From an uncultured Alcaligenaceae bacterium (GTDB lineage Bacteria; Pseudomonadota; Gammaproteobacteria; Burkholderiales; Burkholderiaceae_B), in assembly GCA_937952975.1 (NCBI GenBank), contig CALFXX010000020.1:1-63178 (forward strand): a stretch of DNA of 63,178 bases. Reading direction: 5' to 3'. A model generated the notes under the pieces. That model saw nothing but the letters and a program-made list of their open reading frames with translations, did not search any database and was not told the DNA's origin. Below are positions 25,417 to 35,059 of this stretch, piece by piece. Within the stretch, counting starts at the first letter, position 1. Every line of letters begins with the position of its first letter. Both the position numbers and the translations under genes were made by a program.

Positions 25417-26988
25417 ATGGAGTGGCTGCTTGATCCAACCATATGGGTCGGCCTTTTTACCCTAGTCGTGCTCGAGATCGTTCTCGGTATCGACAACCTG
25501 ATTTTTATCGCAATTCTTGCCGACAAACTGCCGCCGGCTCAGCGCGATCGGGCGCGCATCATTGGCCTGCTACTCGCTCTTGTGATGCGCTTGGGCCTGC
25601 TCATGGGAATCTCATGGCTTGTTCAGCTCAAAGAGCCCTGGCTAAGCTTTTGGGGGTTTGAGTGGTCAGGTCGTGACCTGATCTTGATGGTCGGTGGTTT
25701 CTTTTTGTTACTCAAAGGAACCCTTGAGCTGCACGAACGTCTCGAAGGTACCCGCCAAGCTCTAGGTCAGGCCAGAACGTACGCCGATTTTTGGGTCATC
25801 GTGACCCAGATCGTCGTGCTGGATGCGGTCTTTTCTATCGATGCAGTGATTACTGCGATTGGGATGGTCGACCATCTGCCCGTGATGATGGCTGCCGTCG
25901 TGATTGCGGTAGGTATCATGTTGATTGCCTCAAAACCCTTAACGGCCTTTGTCAACGCACACCCAACTGTGGTGGTCTTGTGCCTGGGCTTTTTGCTGAT
26001 GATTGGTTTCTCGCTCGTGGCCGAGGGCTTTGGTTTTAAAGTACCCAAGGGTTACCTGTATGCCGCAATTGGCTTTTCAGTGTTGATCGAGTTGTTGAAT
26101 CAGTTGGCCCATTACAACGGGATCAAGCTTGAGGCGGGGCGCCCAATGCGTGAGCGCACGGCCGAGGCCGTGTTGCGAATGTTAGGCAAGCGTTTGCCCG
26201 ACGAGACCTTGATGCCAGCCCCTTCGCAGCAAGGTGACGCGCAGGCGGTGACCTTCGGAATTGAAGAGCGCAACATGGTGAGTGGTGTTCTGACGCTTGC
26301 CGAGCGCTCGGTTCATTCTGTGATGACGCCACGCACTGAGATCTCGTGGATTAACCTTGATGACAGTCCGCAAGATATTCAAAAGCAGATTGCTTCGGTG
26401 CCTCACAGTTTTTTTCCGGTGTGCCGCGTGTCGGTCGATGATGTGGTGGGTATCGGGCGCGCTAAAGACATGATTGCGGATCTGCTGACCCACGGCAATA
26501 TCCGGAAAGTTAATTTGCGTGAACCGATCATCGTTCACGATACGATTAGTATCATCCGCTTGATGGACACCTTGAAGCGTTCGCGCGGGCAGTTGGTGCT
26601 AGTTGCCGATGAGTTCGGCACGATTCAGGGGTTGGTGACACCGATCGATGTCTTCGAGGCCATTGCAGGTGAGTTTCCAGACGAAGACGAGGCGCCAGAT
26701 ATCGTTTCAGATGGGGCAGACCAATGGCGTGTGGATGGCGCAGCCGACTTGCATCACCTTGAGCAGCTGCTGGACACTGAAGGTTTGGTAGACGCTGATC
26801 AGGACTACACAACCCTTGCGGGTTACTTGCTTGAACGCTTTGGGCAACTCCCCGTGGCTGGCGATCAGTGCGAATTTGTCGGGCCGCACGCGCGATTTAA
26901 TTTTGAAGTCGTGCAAATTGATGGCAGACGAATCGCGCAGGTGCTCGTTAAAAAATTAACGCAGTCTGTCGACCATACTGTGCAATAG
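25417..26988 (+). CDS. TerC-family membrane protein with CBS pair and CorC/HlyC domain
   Basis: A 523-residue three-part protein. Residues 1-250 form a TerC-like membrane domain with 'VVLEIVLGIDNLIFI' and 'VVLDAVFSIDAVITAI', whose acidic residues in membrane helices suggest cation binding. A CBS pair follows at about 285-410, then a CorC_HlyC domain at about 430-515. E. coli YoaE and YegH share this layout. TerC relatives have been linked to manganese efflux, so a metal-export role is plausible but not shown here. I looked for a yybP-ykoY manganese riboswitch upstream and did not find one. Confidence 0.88.
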   Translation: MEWLLDPTIWVGLFTLVVLEIVLGIDNLIFIAILADKLPPAQRDRARIIGLLLALVMRLGLLMGISWLVQLKEPWLSFWGFEWSGRDLILMVGGFFLLLKGTLELHERLEGTRQALGQARTYADFWVIVTQIVVLDAVFSIDAVITAIGMVDHLPVMMAAVVIAVGIMLIASKPLTAFVNAHPTVVVLCLGFLLMIGFSLVAEGFGFKVPKGYLYAAIGFSVLIELLNQLAHYNGIKLEAGRPMRERTAEAVLRMLGKRLPDETLMPAPSQQGDAQAVTFGIEERNMVSGVLTLAERSVHSVMTPRTEISWINLDDSPQDIQKQIASVPHSFFPVCRVSVDDVVGIGRAKDMIADLLTHGNIRKVNLREPIIVHDTISIIRLMDTLKRSRGQLVLVADEFGTIQGLVTPIDVFEAIAGEFPDEDEAPDIVSDGADQWRVDGAADLHHLEQLLDTEGLVDADQDYTTLAGYLLERFGQLPVAGDQCEFVGPHARFNFEVVQIDGRRIAQVLVKKLTQSVDHTVQ

Positions 26989-27031
26989 CGTTGCGCTCAA
27001 AGCGCTCAGCTAGCCTAAGCGCGCATCTGAA

Positions 27032-27811
27032 TTAAGCGCGATCTAAGTCGAAGAGACTTGGTCCGTCTTCGTCGATCACCATCCAACCGCCGCGCGGGCT
27101 TTCGTCTTTTTCAAGGTGATCGCAATCCCAGTCTGGCAACACCCAGCGCTCGCACCGGTTGCCGTCTACGGATAAAACGTTACGCCCTGGGCGGTGCGTG
27201 TGGCCATGCACCACCATTGATACGTTTGCTGCGCGGATAGCGGCTGCAACGGCATCAGCGTTGACATCCATGATCTCGCTACTTTTATTTTGATTTGCAG
27301 CCATACTTTCGCCACGCGCCTGCGCCGCTAGCGTCAGGCGCTCAGGGATGCTTCGCGCTAAAAAGCCAGACTGCCATGTAGGATTGCGCACCATGGCGCG
27401 AAACTGCTGGTAAGGAAGGTCGTCGGTGCAGTATTCGTCGCCGTGGCTAAGCAGCATCGTACGGCCACCGATCGTGACTAAAACTTGCTCGGGTAATAAA
27501 CGGGCACCCAGGCCAGCGGCCAGGGCTTCGCCCATTAAAAAGTCGCGATTACCGCGGCCAAGCCACACTGGTATTTTGGACGCGCAGGCTTTGATCGCCA
27601 TCAAATCTTGCGCGAGCCAGGGCGGAGCGACTACGGCAACATCGTCGCCAATCCAGGCATCAAAAATGTCGCCTGGTAATAAAAGACCAGCAGCCTCTTT
27701 CGAGGCTAGTTTTAGAAAGTCCCGAAAGGCTTCTGAGGTTTGAACGGTGTTCTGCCCCAAATGAACATCTGAAGCGAGCCAGACCGGACCTGCAAGGGCA
27801 ATCTTATTCAA
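27032..27811 (-). CDS. lpxH: UDP-2,3-diacylglucosamine diphosphatase
   Basis: A 259-residue calcineurin-like phosphoesterase that converts UDP-2,3-diacylglucosamine to lipid X in lipid A synthesis, at the membrane surface. Metal-binding motifs run in order: SDVHLG, GDIFDAW, GRGNRDF, HGDEYC, and HGHTHRP near the end. I choose TTG 27811 as start. It overlaps the cyclophilin stop region and has AAGG about nine bases upstream, and no ATG occurs before the first motif. A GTG at 27868 would add 19 residues overlapping the upstream gene. Cotranscribed with the cyclophilin gene. Confidence 0.9.
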   Translation of the reverse strand: MNKIALAGPVWLASDVHLGQNTVQTSEAFRDFLKLASKEAAGLLLPGDIFDAWIGDDVAVVAPPWLAQDLMAIKACASKIPVWLGRGNRDFLMGEALAAGLGARLLPEQVLVTIGGRTMLLSHGDEYCTDDLPYQQFRAMVRNPTWQSGFLARSIPERLTLAAQARGESMAANQNKSSEIMDVNADAVAAAIRAANVSMVVHGHTHRPGRNVLSVDGNRCERWVLPDWDCDHLEKDESPRGGWMVIDEDGPSLFDLDRA

Positions 27812-28442
27812 GGACGACAGCCTTCGTGATAACGAGATCAGTAGTGGGTACGTTTTGATGAAACCCACTGTTAGCTGTTGCGACAGCTTTCATTTTGTCG
27901 ACTACGTCTTTGCCTTCTGTGACTTCGCCAAAAACAGCGTAACCCCAGCCTTGTGCTGTAGGAGCGGTGTGGTTCAGAAAGTCATTGTTAGCAACGTTAA
28001 TGAAGAACTGAGCGGTTGCCGAGTGTGGGTCGCTTGTGCGGGCCATCGCCAAGGTGTACTTGTTGTTTTTCAGGCCATTATTGGCTTCGTTTTCAACATT
28101 TGCCTTGGTAGGCTTTTGTTTCAGGCCGGGTTCAAAACCGCCGCCTTGAACCATAAAGCCATCAATGACACGATGGAAAATCGTGCCATTGTAAAAACCG
28201 TCATTCACGTAGGCTAAAAAATTAGCAACTGTTTTGGGGGCTTTAGCGGCATCTAAGGTGATGACGATATCGCCAAGACTGGTGGTCATTTTGACGCGTG
28301 GGTTGGTGCTCATTTTAGTAACGCCTTGTTGAGGGGTTGAGGTAGAAGGAGGCGCCGCCTGGGCGCTCAAACACACTAGCGGCAGCATACCAACTAGTAC
28401 AAGGCTGCGCACAAGACGCAGCCAATTTAAAAAAATGGTCAT
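27804..28442 (-). CDS. Periplasmic cyclophilin-type peptidyl-prolyl isomerase
   Basis: A 212-residue cyclophilin with a signal peptide (hydrophobic core to about residue 29, ending AQAAP). The catalytic block 'FHRVIDGFMVQGGGF' contains the conserved Arg and Phe, and 'SATAQFFINVANNDFLN' supplies the active-site Gln-Phe-Phe. It should catalyse proline isomerisation in the periplasm. The start overlaps the TPR gene stop by ATGA, and its 3' end overlaps lpxH. A second ATG (MSTNPRV, about residue 44) could give a cytoplasmic form. Confidence 0.92.
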   Translation of the reverse strand: MTIFLNWLRLVRSLVLVGMLPLVCLSAQAAPPSTSTPQQGVTKMSTNPRVKMTTSLGDIVITLDAAKAPKTVANFLAYVNDGFYNGTIFHRVIDGFMVQGGGFEPGLKQKPTKANVENEANNGLKNNKYTLAMARTSDPHSATAQFFINVANNDFLNHTAPTAQGWGYAVFGEVTEGKDVVDKMKAVATANSGFHQNVPTTDLVITKAVVLE

Positions 28443-29209
28443 TTAGCAGAGCCCTCGATTAGAGTTTTGACGCTACGAATTTTGGGATTGAGGCCAGGTA
28501 CCCCGGCGGCGGCAGCCCGTTGGTACGCCCGCAGTGCCAAACTCATTTGCACATCGCCCAAATTGGCCTGTGCGACGGCGTATTTTGGGTTAATCATAAT
28601 GGCTTGTTCAAGGGCGCGGCGCGCCTGATCAAGCTCGTCGCGACGAACATACAACGCTGCCAGATTATTCCAGGGCTCAGGAAGTTCTGGAAATCTCATA
28701 GTCATGCGCTGATAGATGGCTTCAGCCTCAGGCAGGCGGTTCATTTCTGTAAATAAACGAGCCTGCATAAACATGAGCTGTACGTCGGTGCCTGGGGTGG
28801 CGCGGTTGGCTTCAACAACTAGACGCTTCTCGACCTCGGCAAGGGCTTCAGGCAGACGATCGGCCCGGATGAGGCCCTCGATACGGGTGGTCACTTCAGC
28901 GGGCGTCAGGGGCACTCGTGTATCAACAGGAGGTGAAATCGCATCTAAAACTTTCGCCAGGCCGTCCCAACCTAATTCTTTGGGTTGGTCGCCCAAAACC
29001 TGATTGGCCGCGGCGTCGGGTATTGCCGACGGCATCGGCATTTGCGAGTTTTGATTAGGCTGTTGCATCATCCCATTGGGATTTAGGGGATTAATCGCCC
29101 CTTGCGGTAACCCGCTGCCGTAATTCACCTGCGCAAACCCCGCCCCTGGCAGAAGCCCTGCGGTGCTAACGAATAACAGAATCGAACCTATGCTTTTTGG
29201 CAGCTTCAA
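28439..29209 (-). CDS. Secreted TPR-repeat protein
   Basis: A 256-residue protein with a signal peptide (to about residue 26, GAGFAQ), then a Pro/Gln/Asn/Met-rich linker (about 30-75). Helical repeats follow; the clearest TPR units are 'AEAIYQRMTMRFPELPEPWN' and 'DQARRALEQAIMINPKYAVA'. TPRs bind other proteins, so it may be a periplasmic scaffold. The partner is unknown. The first codon is TTG, without a clear ribosome-binding site. It heads a three-gene transcript with the cyclophilin and lpxH, and is divergent from cysS. Confidence 0.75.
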   Translation of the reverse strand: MKLPKSIGSILLFVSTAGLLPGAGFAQVNYGSGLPQGAINPLNPNGMMQQPNQNSQMPMPSAIPDAAANQVLGDQPKELGWDGLAKVLDAISPPVDTRVPLTPAEVTTRIEGLIRADRLPEALAEVEKRLVVEANRATPGTDVQLMFMQARLFTEMNRLPEAEAIYQRMTMRFPELPEPWNNLAALYVRRDELDQARRALEQAIMINPKYAVAQANLGDVQMSLALRAYQRAAAAGVPGLNPKIRSVKTLIEGSAK

Positions 29210-29322
29210 GGCGTAAAACCCTCAATTGCTATACTTGACCACTCGCATTTTAACGCTGCTTTTGCTCGAACATCTTGCGGCGTCTAATTTTCTCTATTTC
29301 GGCCTTTGATCCTCTGCTAAGC

Positions 29323-30834
29323 ATGCTTCAGATTTACGACTCGCTGTCACGCTCTAAACGTCCCTTTACCCCACTGCGGGCTGGGTTTGCTGGCTTGTAT
29401 GTCTGCGGCATGACGGTTTACGACTATTGTCATCTGGGCCACGCTCGCATGCTCGTGAGCTTCGATGTGATCCAGCGCTGGTTGCGTGCCTCGGGCTTAC
29501 AAGTGAGTTATGTGCGCAACATCACCGATATTGACGACAAAATCATCAAAAAAGCCGTGCAATCCAACCAAAGGCTTGGTGAGGTGACGCAGTTTTTCAT
29601 TGAAGCGATGCATGCCGATGAACAAGCCCTAGGGGTTCAGGCACCCGATCATCAGCCCCGTGCCACAGAATATGTCGGCGATATGCTCGATATTATCGGC
29701 ACGCTCGAAAAAAAAGGCCTGGCTTACCACGCAGCTGATGGTGACGTTAATTTTGCGGTGCGCGAGTTTTCCGGCTACGGCAAGCTTTCGGGTAAATCGC
29801 TCGACGATTTGCGGGCAGGTGAGCGCGTGGCAGTTGGATCAAGCAAGCGCGATCCCCTCGATTTTGTCTTATGGAAATCCGCCAAAGAACACGAGCCCGA
29901 CGACACACGCTGGCCTTCAGTTTACGGCTGGGGGCGCCCGGGATGGCATATTGAATGCTCGGCCATGAGCAAGGCCTTACTAGGCGTACCGCTCGATATT
30001 CATGGTGGCGGACCAGATTTGAAGTTTCCGCATCACGAAAATGAAATCGCCCAAACTGAGGGTGCATTTGGCGGCACGCTTGCCAATACATGGATGCACT
30101 GCGGACCGTTGATGGTTGACGCAGACAAAATGTCTAAGTCGTTGGGTAATTTTCGAACGATTCGTCAAACGATTGGTGCCAGCACTGATTTACCCGGCCA
30201 TAGCGCCGAATCTGCGCAGTATCAGGTCAATCCCCGCGAAGCCGAGATGTTGCGGTTTTTTATTGTGCGTAATCATTACCGTAGTGCACAAAATTATGCG
30301 CCCGATAACTTAATCGATGCGCAACAGTCGCTCGATCGTTTGTATCAAACCTTGCAAAACATCCCGACGAGTGGCTCGGCAGACATTGATTGGTCGAGCC
30401 CTGCTGCGCAAGCCTTTAAAGTGGCGATGGATGATGACTTCAATACCGCGGGCGCGGTCGCTGCTCTCTTTGACTTAGCCAGTCAAGCGAATCGCAGTAA
30501 AGACGCCGGTGTGTGCCTGCAACTTCAGGCACTCGCCTCGCTACTGGGTTTGCTGCAGCAAGATCCGAAAGTGTATTTTCAAAGCAGCACGCGTTATACC
30601 CGACGTGCGCTTGAGCAGGCGACTGCTGCGTCTGTAGGCGAGGGCGTTGTTGCCAACCCAAACGCAAACGCAACGCTGTCAGAGCAGCAGATTGAAGAAC
30701 ACATTGCTGCGCGCACTCTGGCCAAGCAACAAAAAAACTTTGCCGAATCTGATCGAATTCGTGCAACACTGAAAGCCGCAGGAATCGAGCTTGATGACAA
30801 GCCCGGTGGCCTGACCCAGTGGCGACGCGCTTAA
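29323..30834 (+). CDS. cysS: Cysteinyl-tRNA synthetase
   Basis: A 503-residue class I synthetase that charges tRNA-Cys. The HIGH motif appears as HLGH (37-40) and the KMSKS loop is at 269-273. The zinc ligands start with C28 (YVCGMTVYDYCH) and include 'WHIECSAM' and the 'HHENE' element. It is about 40 residues longer than the E. coli enzyme, partly from a loop near 'STDLPGHSAESAQYQVN'. I take ATG 29323 (MLQIYDSLSRSKRPF) as start; an in-frame codon at 29275 lies in the promoter region. The AlkA-like gene follows at 11 nt. Confidence 0.95.
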   Translation: MLQIYDSLSRSKRPFTPLRAGFAGLYVCGMTVYDYCHLGHARMLVSFDVIQRWLRASGLQVSYVRNITDIDDKIIKKAVQSNQRLGEVTQFFIEAMHADEQALGVQAPDHQPRATEYVGDMLDIIGTLEKKGLAYHAADGDVNFAVREFSGYGKLSGKSLDDLRAGERVAVGSSKRDPLDFVLWKSAKEHEPDDTRWPSVYGWGRPGWHIECSAMSKALLGVPLDIHGGGPDLKFPHHENEIAQTEGAFGGTLANTWMHCGPLMVDADKMSKSLGNFRTIRQTIGASTDLPGHSAESAQYQVNPREAEMLRFFIVRNHYRSAQNYAPDNLIDAQQSLDRLYQTLQNIPTSGSADIDWSSPAAQAFKVAMDDDFNTAGAVAALFDLASQANRSKDAGVCLQLQALASLLGLLQQDPKVYFQSSTRYTRRALEQATAASVGEGVVANPNANATLSEQQIEEHIAARTLAKQQKNFAESDRIRATLKAAGIELDDKPGGLTQWRRA

Positions 30835-30845
30835 GGTCAACGATC

Positions 30846-31601
30846 ATGGCAACGAAGACAGTCAAGACTGCAATTGTTAAAACAGCAGTTAAAAAAGTAA
30901 CGAAAACAGCAAAGAAAACAGCAACTCAGGCGGCGCCTAAGCTCGCGCCTAAGGCTGTGGCCAACGTGGCAGCTCAAACTGATAAACCCGAATACTGGGA
31001 TGACGCATTAACGCAGCTTGTTAAGCGTGATCGCATTCTTAAAAAAATTATCCCGCAACATCCCGATATTTGGTTGACTACGCGAGGTAACCCCTTCATC
31101 ACCTTGGCACGCTCAATCTGTGGACAGCAAATTTCGGTCAAAGCGGCTGAATCTGTTTGGCAGCGCGTGTTGCTTGAGTGCGGGAAGCGGCCAACCCCTG
31201 CCTCGGTACAAAAAGCGGGACTCGAGCGCTTGCGTGCAGCGGGTTTGTCTGCGCGTAAGGCCGAATATATTCTTGATCTATCCACACACTTTAGCGACAA
31301 GCTTGTGCAGCCCGCTAAGTGGGCGCGTATGCCTGACGAAGAGATCATCGAAGAACTCACCTCAATTCGCGGTATCGGGCGCTGGACAGCCGAGATGTTT
31401 TTGATTTTTAATTTGCAACGCCCCGATGTCTTGCCGCTTGATGATGTCGGCTTATTGAACGCAATATCGTTACACTACTTCAGTGGCGAACCGGTTTCTC
31501 GTTTCGAGGCGCGCGAAGTTGCGCAGGGGTGGCAGCCCTTTCGAACCGTCGCGACGTGGTACTTGTGGCGTAGTCTTGATCCGGTTCCGGTCGAGTACTA
31601 A
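30846..31601 (+). CDS. AlkA-like DNA-3-methyladenine glycosylase with lysine-rich N-terminal tail
   Basis: A 251-residue base-excision glycosylase of the HhH-GPD family. The helix-hairpin-helix is 'LTSIRGIGRWTAEMF' and the catalytic aspartate is D200 in 'LPLDDVGL' (aligned with AlkA D238 by eye). It removes alkylated bases such as 3-methyladenine. The first ~45 residues are almost entirely Lys, Ala, Thr and Val, with ten lysines in the first 36, like histone H1 tails; ordinary homologs lack such a tail. The start ATG 30846 has AGGT eight bases upstream. It sits between cysS and accA, probably one transcript. Confidence 0.9.
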   Translation: MATKTVKTAIVKTAVKKVTKTAKKTATQAAPKLAPKAVANVAAQTDKPEYWDDALTQLVKRDRILKKIIPQHPDIWLTTRGNPFITLARSICGQQISVKAAESVWQRVLLECGKRPTPASVQKAGLERLRAAGLSARKAEYILDLSTHFSDKLVQPAKWARMPDEEIIEELTSIRGIGRWTAEMFLIFNLQRPDVLPLDDVGLLNAISLHYFSGEPVSRFEAREVAQGWQPFRTVATWYLWRSLDPVPVEY

Positions 31602-31622
31602 ATACGTCACCCCTTAGGGCAA

Positions 31623-32585
31623 ATGAATATGCGCAATACCTACTTAGATTTTGAACAACCGCTAGGCGAACTCGAAGGCAAGATCGAGCAGCTACGCTAT
31701 GTACAGGCCGATTCAGCGGTCGATATCTCAGAAGAGATTAGTCGTCTGCAACAAAAAAGCCAGACGCTTACTAAAGACATCTACGCAAAATTAACGCCTT
31801 GGCAGACTTCAATGGTGGCGCGGCATCCGCAGCGCCCCTACACGCTGGATTATGTGCGTGAAATTTTTACCGATTTCCATGAACTACATGGCGATCGGAT
31901 GTACGCCGACGATCTGTCGATTGTCGGTGGGATGGCGCGCTTTAACGGTACGCCCTGCATGGTGATCGGTCATCAAAAGGGGCGTGATACCAAAGAACGC
32001 GCTGCGCGTAATTTTGGTATGCCTCGCCCCGAGGGTTATCGCAAGGCCATGCGCCTGATGCGTTTAGCTGAAAAATTTAATTTGCCCGTCTTTACCTTCG
32101 TGGATACCCCTGGCGCGTATCCCGGCATTGGTGCTGAAGAGCGTGGTCAGTCAGAAGCGATTGGGCATAATTTGTACGCGATGGCTGAACTCAAAGTGCC
32201 AATCATCTCAACGATTATCGGTGAGGGTGGCTCGGGTGGTGCGCTGGCGATTGCGGTCGGTAATGTGGTCATGATGTTGCAGTATTCAACCTATTCGGTG
32301 ATCTCGCCCGAGGGATGCGCTTCGATCTTATGGCGTAGTGCCGATAAAGCCTCTGAGGCTGCCGCTGCGTTGGCCATTACGGCAGATCGCTTAAAAGAGT
32401 TTGGGTTGATCGATCGGGTAGTCAACGAGCCAATCGGTGGCGCTCATCGCGATCCGCGCGTCATGGCGCGTTTGTTACGTCGTTCGTTAGGCGATGCGCT
32501 TCGGCAATTGTCTGGCATGACGCCTCAGCAACTCATCGATCATCGCCTCGAGCGCTTATTGTCGTACGGGCGTTTTCAAAGCTAG
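31623..32585 (+). CDS. accA: Acetyl-CoA carboxylase carboxyltransferase subunit alpha
   Basis: A 320-residue subunit that, with AccD, transfers carboxyl from biotin to acetyl-CoA to make malonyl-CoA for fatty acid synthesis. Family elements: 'YLDFEQPLGELEGKIEQL', 'DFHELHGDRMYADD', 'PVFTFVDTPGAYPGIGAEER', and the oxyanion-type 'GEGGSGGALAIAVGN'. Length is normal. AGGG lies about six bases before the ATG. It follows the AlkA-like gene by 21 nt and precedes tilS by 126 nt; that gap shows no obvious terminator. Confidence 0.97.
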   Translation: MNMRNTYLDFEQPLGELEGKIEQLRYVQADSAVDISEEISRLQQKSQTLTKDIYAKLTPWQTSMVARHPQRPYTLDYVREIFTDFHELHGDRMYADDLSIVGGMARFNGTPCMVIGHQKGRDTKERAARNFGMPRPEGYRKAMRLMRLAEKFNLPVFTFVDTPGAYPGIGAEERGQSEAIGHNLYAMAELKVPIISTIIGEGGSGGALAIAVGNVVMMLQYSTYSVISPEGCASILWRSADKASEAAAALAITADRLKEFGLIDRVVNEPIGGAHRDPRVMARLLRRSLGDALRQLSGMTPQQLIDHRLERLLSYGRFQS

Positions 32586-32711
32586 TCTCGACATCGAGTG
32601 CGGCCTATGTGCTTAGGCTGCGAGGCGTTCGATGCGGTCTACCTATTCGACGTATGCCATCCTACGACCCGGGCTAAACCTTCGACGCGAGTCATACCTG
32701 CGACCTAAGCG

Positions 32712-33704
32712 ATGCACTCGAACCTTTCTGCGTTACTGAAAACAGCCTTGTCCGTACTGGCCCCGCAGGTGCCCGTTGCCGTGGCATTGAGCGGTGGCGC
32801 AGATTCGGTTGCCCTGGCGCTTGTTGCGGCAGAGCATTGCGCGAGCACCGCGCGACCACTCCTTTTTTTTCACGTCCATCATGGCCTGATGGCGCAGGCC
32901 GATGTCTGGGTTAAGCACTTGCAAAAGCTTTCGCAAGATTTAAACATCCCGCTACACGTGCGTCATGTGCAGGTTGATCTGGCTGCTGGCTTAGGCGTTG
33001 AGGGTGCGGCGCGCGACGCACGTTACACCGCCTTAGCTCAGCTTTGCCTTGAACATGGCGTTGCCGCCCTGTTATTAGCCCATCATCGTCAAGATCAGGC
33101 CGAAACCGTCTTGCTACGACTCTTGCGCGGTTCGGGGGTGGCCGGGCTAGCTGCGATGCAATCTGAGGCGCAGCGCGAGGGCATGCGTTTGCTCAGACCC
33201 TGGCTGGATGTAGACCGTGCCGAGCTGTTGGCTGTGGCGCACGCGTACGAGCAACGCACAGGGTGGGCTGCGGTTCAAGATCCCAGCAACATTGACCCAA
33301 AGTATGCGCGAGGCGCCTTGCGTCACGCGCTGACTCCTGTTTTGAACACCTATTTTCCTGCCTGGCGCCAAACCTTGGTGCGACATGCCAGGCAGGCGGG
33401 CGAAGTCAACGAGGTACTGGCTGAGGTGGCAGCGCTTGATTTGGCCGCCCTGGATGTCAACCCAGAGGATCAAAGTTTTAGCCTGCTGCACTGGCGCGCA
33501 CTGAGCCCTGCCAGGCAGGCGCTGGTGGTGCGCCACTGGCTGCAAGGGCAGGGTGTGGCCATGCCGGGCGAGCGCCGTTTGGCCGATTTGCTGCGCCAAT
33601 TGAGGCAATTGCATGCTTTAGGCCACGATCGCGAGCTGCTTTGGCAGCATGGCGCTGTAGTCGTTCGCTGTAAGCAGGGGCGTGTCGCGCTGTCTTCGGG
33701 CTAA
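32712..33704 (+). CDS. tilS: tRNA(Ile)-lysidine synthetase, short form
   Basis: A 330-residue enzyme that changes C34 of tRNA-Ile(CAT) to lysidine, so that it reads AUA. The ATP-binding PP-loop SGGADS lies at 27-32, and 'LLAHHRQDQAETVLLRLLRGSG' is the conserved second block. It lacks the extra C-terminal domain of the ~430-residue E. coli protein but keeps the middle domain with 'RRLADLLRQLRQL'. Shorter versions occur in many bacteria. lysC follows after about 70 nt. Confidence 0.93.
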   Translation: MHSNLSALLKTALSVLAPQVPVAVALSGGADSVALALVAAEHCASTARPLLFFHVHHGLMAQADVWVKHLQKLSQDLNIPLHVRHVQVDLAAGLGVEGAARDARYTALAQLCLEHGVAALLLAHHRQDQAETVLLRLLRGSGVAGLAAMQSEAQREGMRLLRPWLDVDRAELLAVAHAYEQRTGWAAVQDPSNIDPKYARGALRHALTPVLNTYFPAWRQTLVRHARQAGEVNEVLAEVAALDLAALDVNPEDQSFSLLHWRALSPARQALVVRHWLQGQGVAMPGERRLADLLRQLRQLHALGHDRELLWQHGAVVVRCKQGRVALSSG

Positions 33705-33773
33705 AATAGTCGACTTTGTGGCTTATACGCTGACTTCGTGGGCCTGATCCCTCGAATCTACTTATTTAACATC

Positions 33774-35039
33774 ATGTCAATCATTGTTCATAAATACGGC
33801 GGCACCTCAATGGGGTCGGTCGAACGCATTAAAAACGTGGCGCGTCGCGTGGCCAAGTGGCACGCTGCGGGGCACCAGATCGTGGTTGTTCCCTCGGCAA
33901 TGTCTGGTGAAACCAATCGTCTGCTTGGGCTTGCCCGCGAACTGTCTGCCGAGGCCGATGGCCGCGAGCTCGACGCGATCGCCGCCACGGGTGAACAAGC
34001 TTCAAGCGGTTTGCTGGCAATTGCCCTGCAGGCCGAAGGCCTCAACGCCCGCAGCTACGCGGGTTGGCAGGTACCGATTCGCACTGACTCCGCCTACACC
34101 AAGGCACGTATCACCTCGATTGATGACGCACGTATTCGCAAAGATCTTGACGCCGGTTTTGTTGTGGTTGTAACGGGCTTTCAGGGCGTGGATGACTTGG
34201 GCAATATCACCACGCTCGGTCGCGGTGGGTCTGATACCTCGGCCGTTGCCGTGGCTGCGGCCTTAAAGGCGCACGAGTGCTTGATTTACACCGATGTAGA
34301 TGGCGTGTACACCACCGACCCACGCGTCGAGCCCGATGCTCGCCGTTTGAACGTGATCTCTTTTGAAGAGATGCTTGAGATGGCCTCGTTAGGCTCAAAG
34401 GTGTTACAGATTCGCTCGGTTGAGTTTGCTGGCAAATATCGCGTGCCAACCCGTGTGCTGTCATCGCTGACAGATCCCAACATGTCGCTAGACGAAGAAA
34501 TGCGCTCTGGCACCCTGATTACTTTTGAGGAAGACGAAAAAATGGAAGCAGCCGTTGTTTCAGGCATCGCCTTTAGCCGCGACGAAGCCAAAGTGACCCT
34601 GTTGGGTGTGCCCGATAAGCCTGGTGTTGCTTTTGCCATCTTGGGTAAAGTGGCTGATGCCAATATTGACGTCGACATGATTGTGCAAAACCAGTCAGTG
34701 GCGGGCACAACAGATTTCACCTTTACCGTGCATCGCAACGAATTCAACCGTACCTTGACGTTGCTCAAGGGCACCATCGCACCAGCCGTCGGCGCTAGCG
34801 AAGTTTTATCAGACGACAAAGTCGCCAAGGTGTCGATCGTTGGTATCGGCATGCGCTCGCATGCGGGCGTAGCAAGCTTGATGTTCAAGACCCTAGCTCA
34901 AGAGAATATCAATATCCAAATGATCAGCACCAGCGAGATCAAAACCTCGGTACTGATTGAAGACAAGTACATGGAGCTCGCCGTTCGCGCACTACATAAA
35001 GCCTTTGGGCTTGAGACTGCTGCGCCGACTAAGGTTTAG
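33774..35039 (+). CDS. lysC: Aspartate kinase
   Basis: A 421-residue kinase that phosphorylates aspartate, the entry to lysine, threonine and methionine synthesis. The N-terminal signature is KYGGTSMG at 7-14, with 'GRGGSDTSAVAVAAAL' in the kinase domain. Two ACT regulatory domains follow (about 265-340 and 345-415), suggesting feedback control by lysine and/or threonine. The start is ATG 33774 (MSIIVHKYGG). In this family an internal start can yield a separate regulatory subunit; I did not identify one with confidence. dapA at 8.9 kb serves the same pathway. Confidence 0.97.
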   Translation: MSIIVHKYGGTSMGSVERIKNVARRVAKWHAAGHQIVVVPSAMSGETNRLLGLARELSAEADGRELDAIAATGEQASSGLLAIALQAEGLNARSYAGWQVPIRTDSAYTKARITSIDDARIRKDLDAGFVVVVTGFQGVDDLGNITTLGRGGSDTSAVAVAAALKAHECLIYTDVDGVYTTDPRVEPDARRLNVISFEEMLEMASLGSKVLQIRSVEFAGKYRVPTRVLSSLTDPNMSLDEEMRSGTLITFEEDEKMEAAVVSGIAFSRDEAKVTLLGVPDKPGVAFAILGKVADANIDVDMIVQNQSVAGTTDFTFTVHRNEFNRTLTLLKGTIAPAVGASEVLSDDKVAKVSIVGIGMRSHAGVASLMFKTLAQENINIQMISTSEIKTSVLIEDKYMELAVRALHKAFGLETAAPTKV

Positions 35040-35059
35040 TTGGATTGAAGTTGTGCTGT

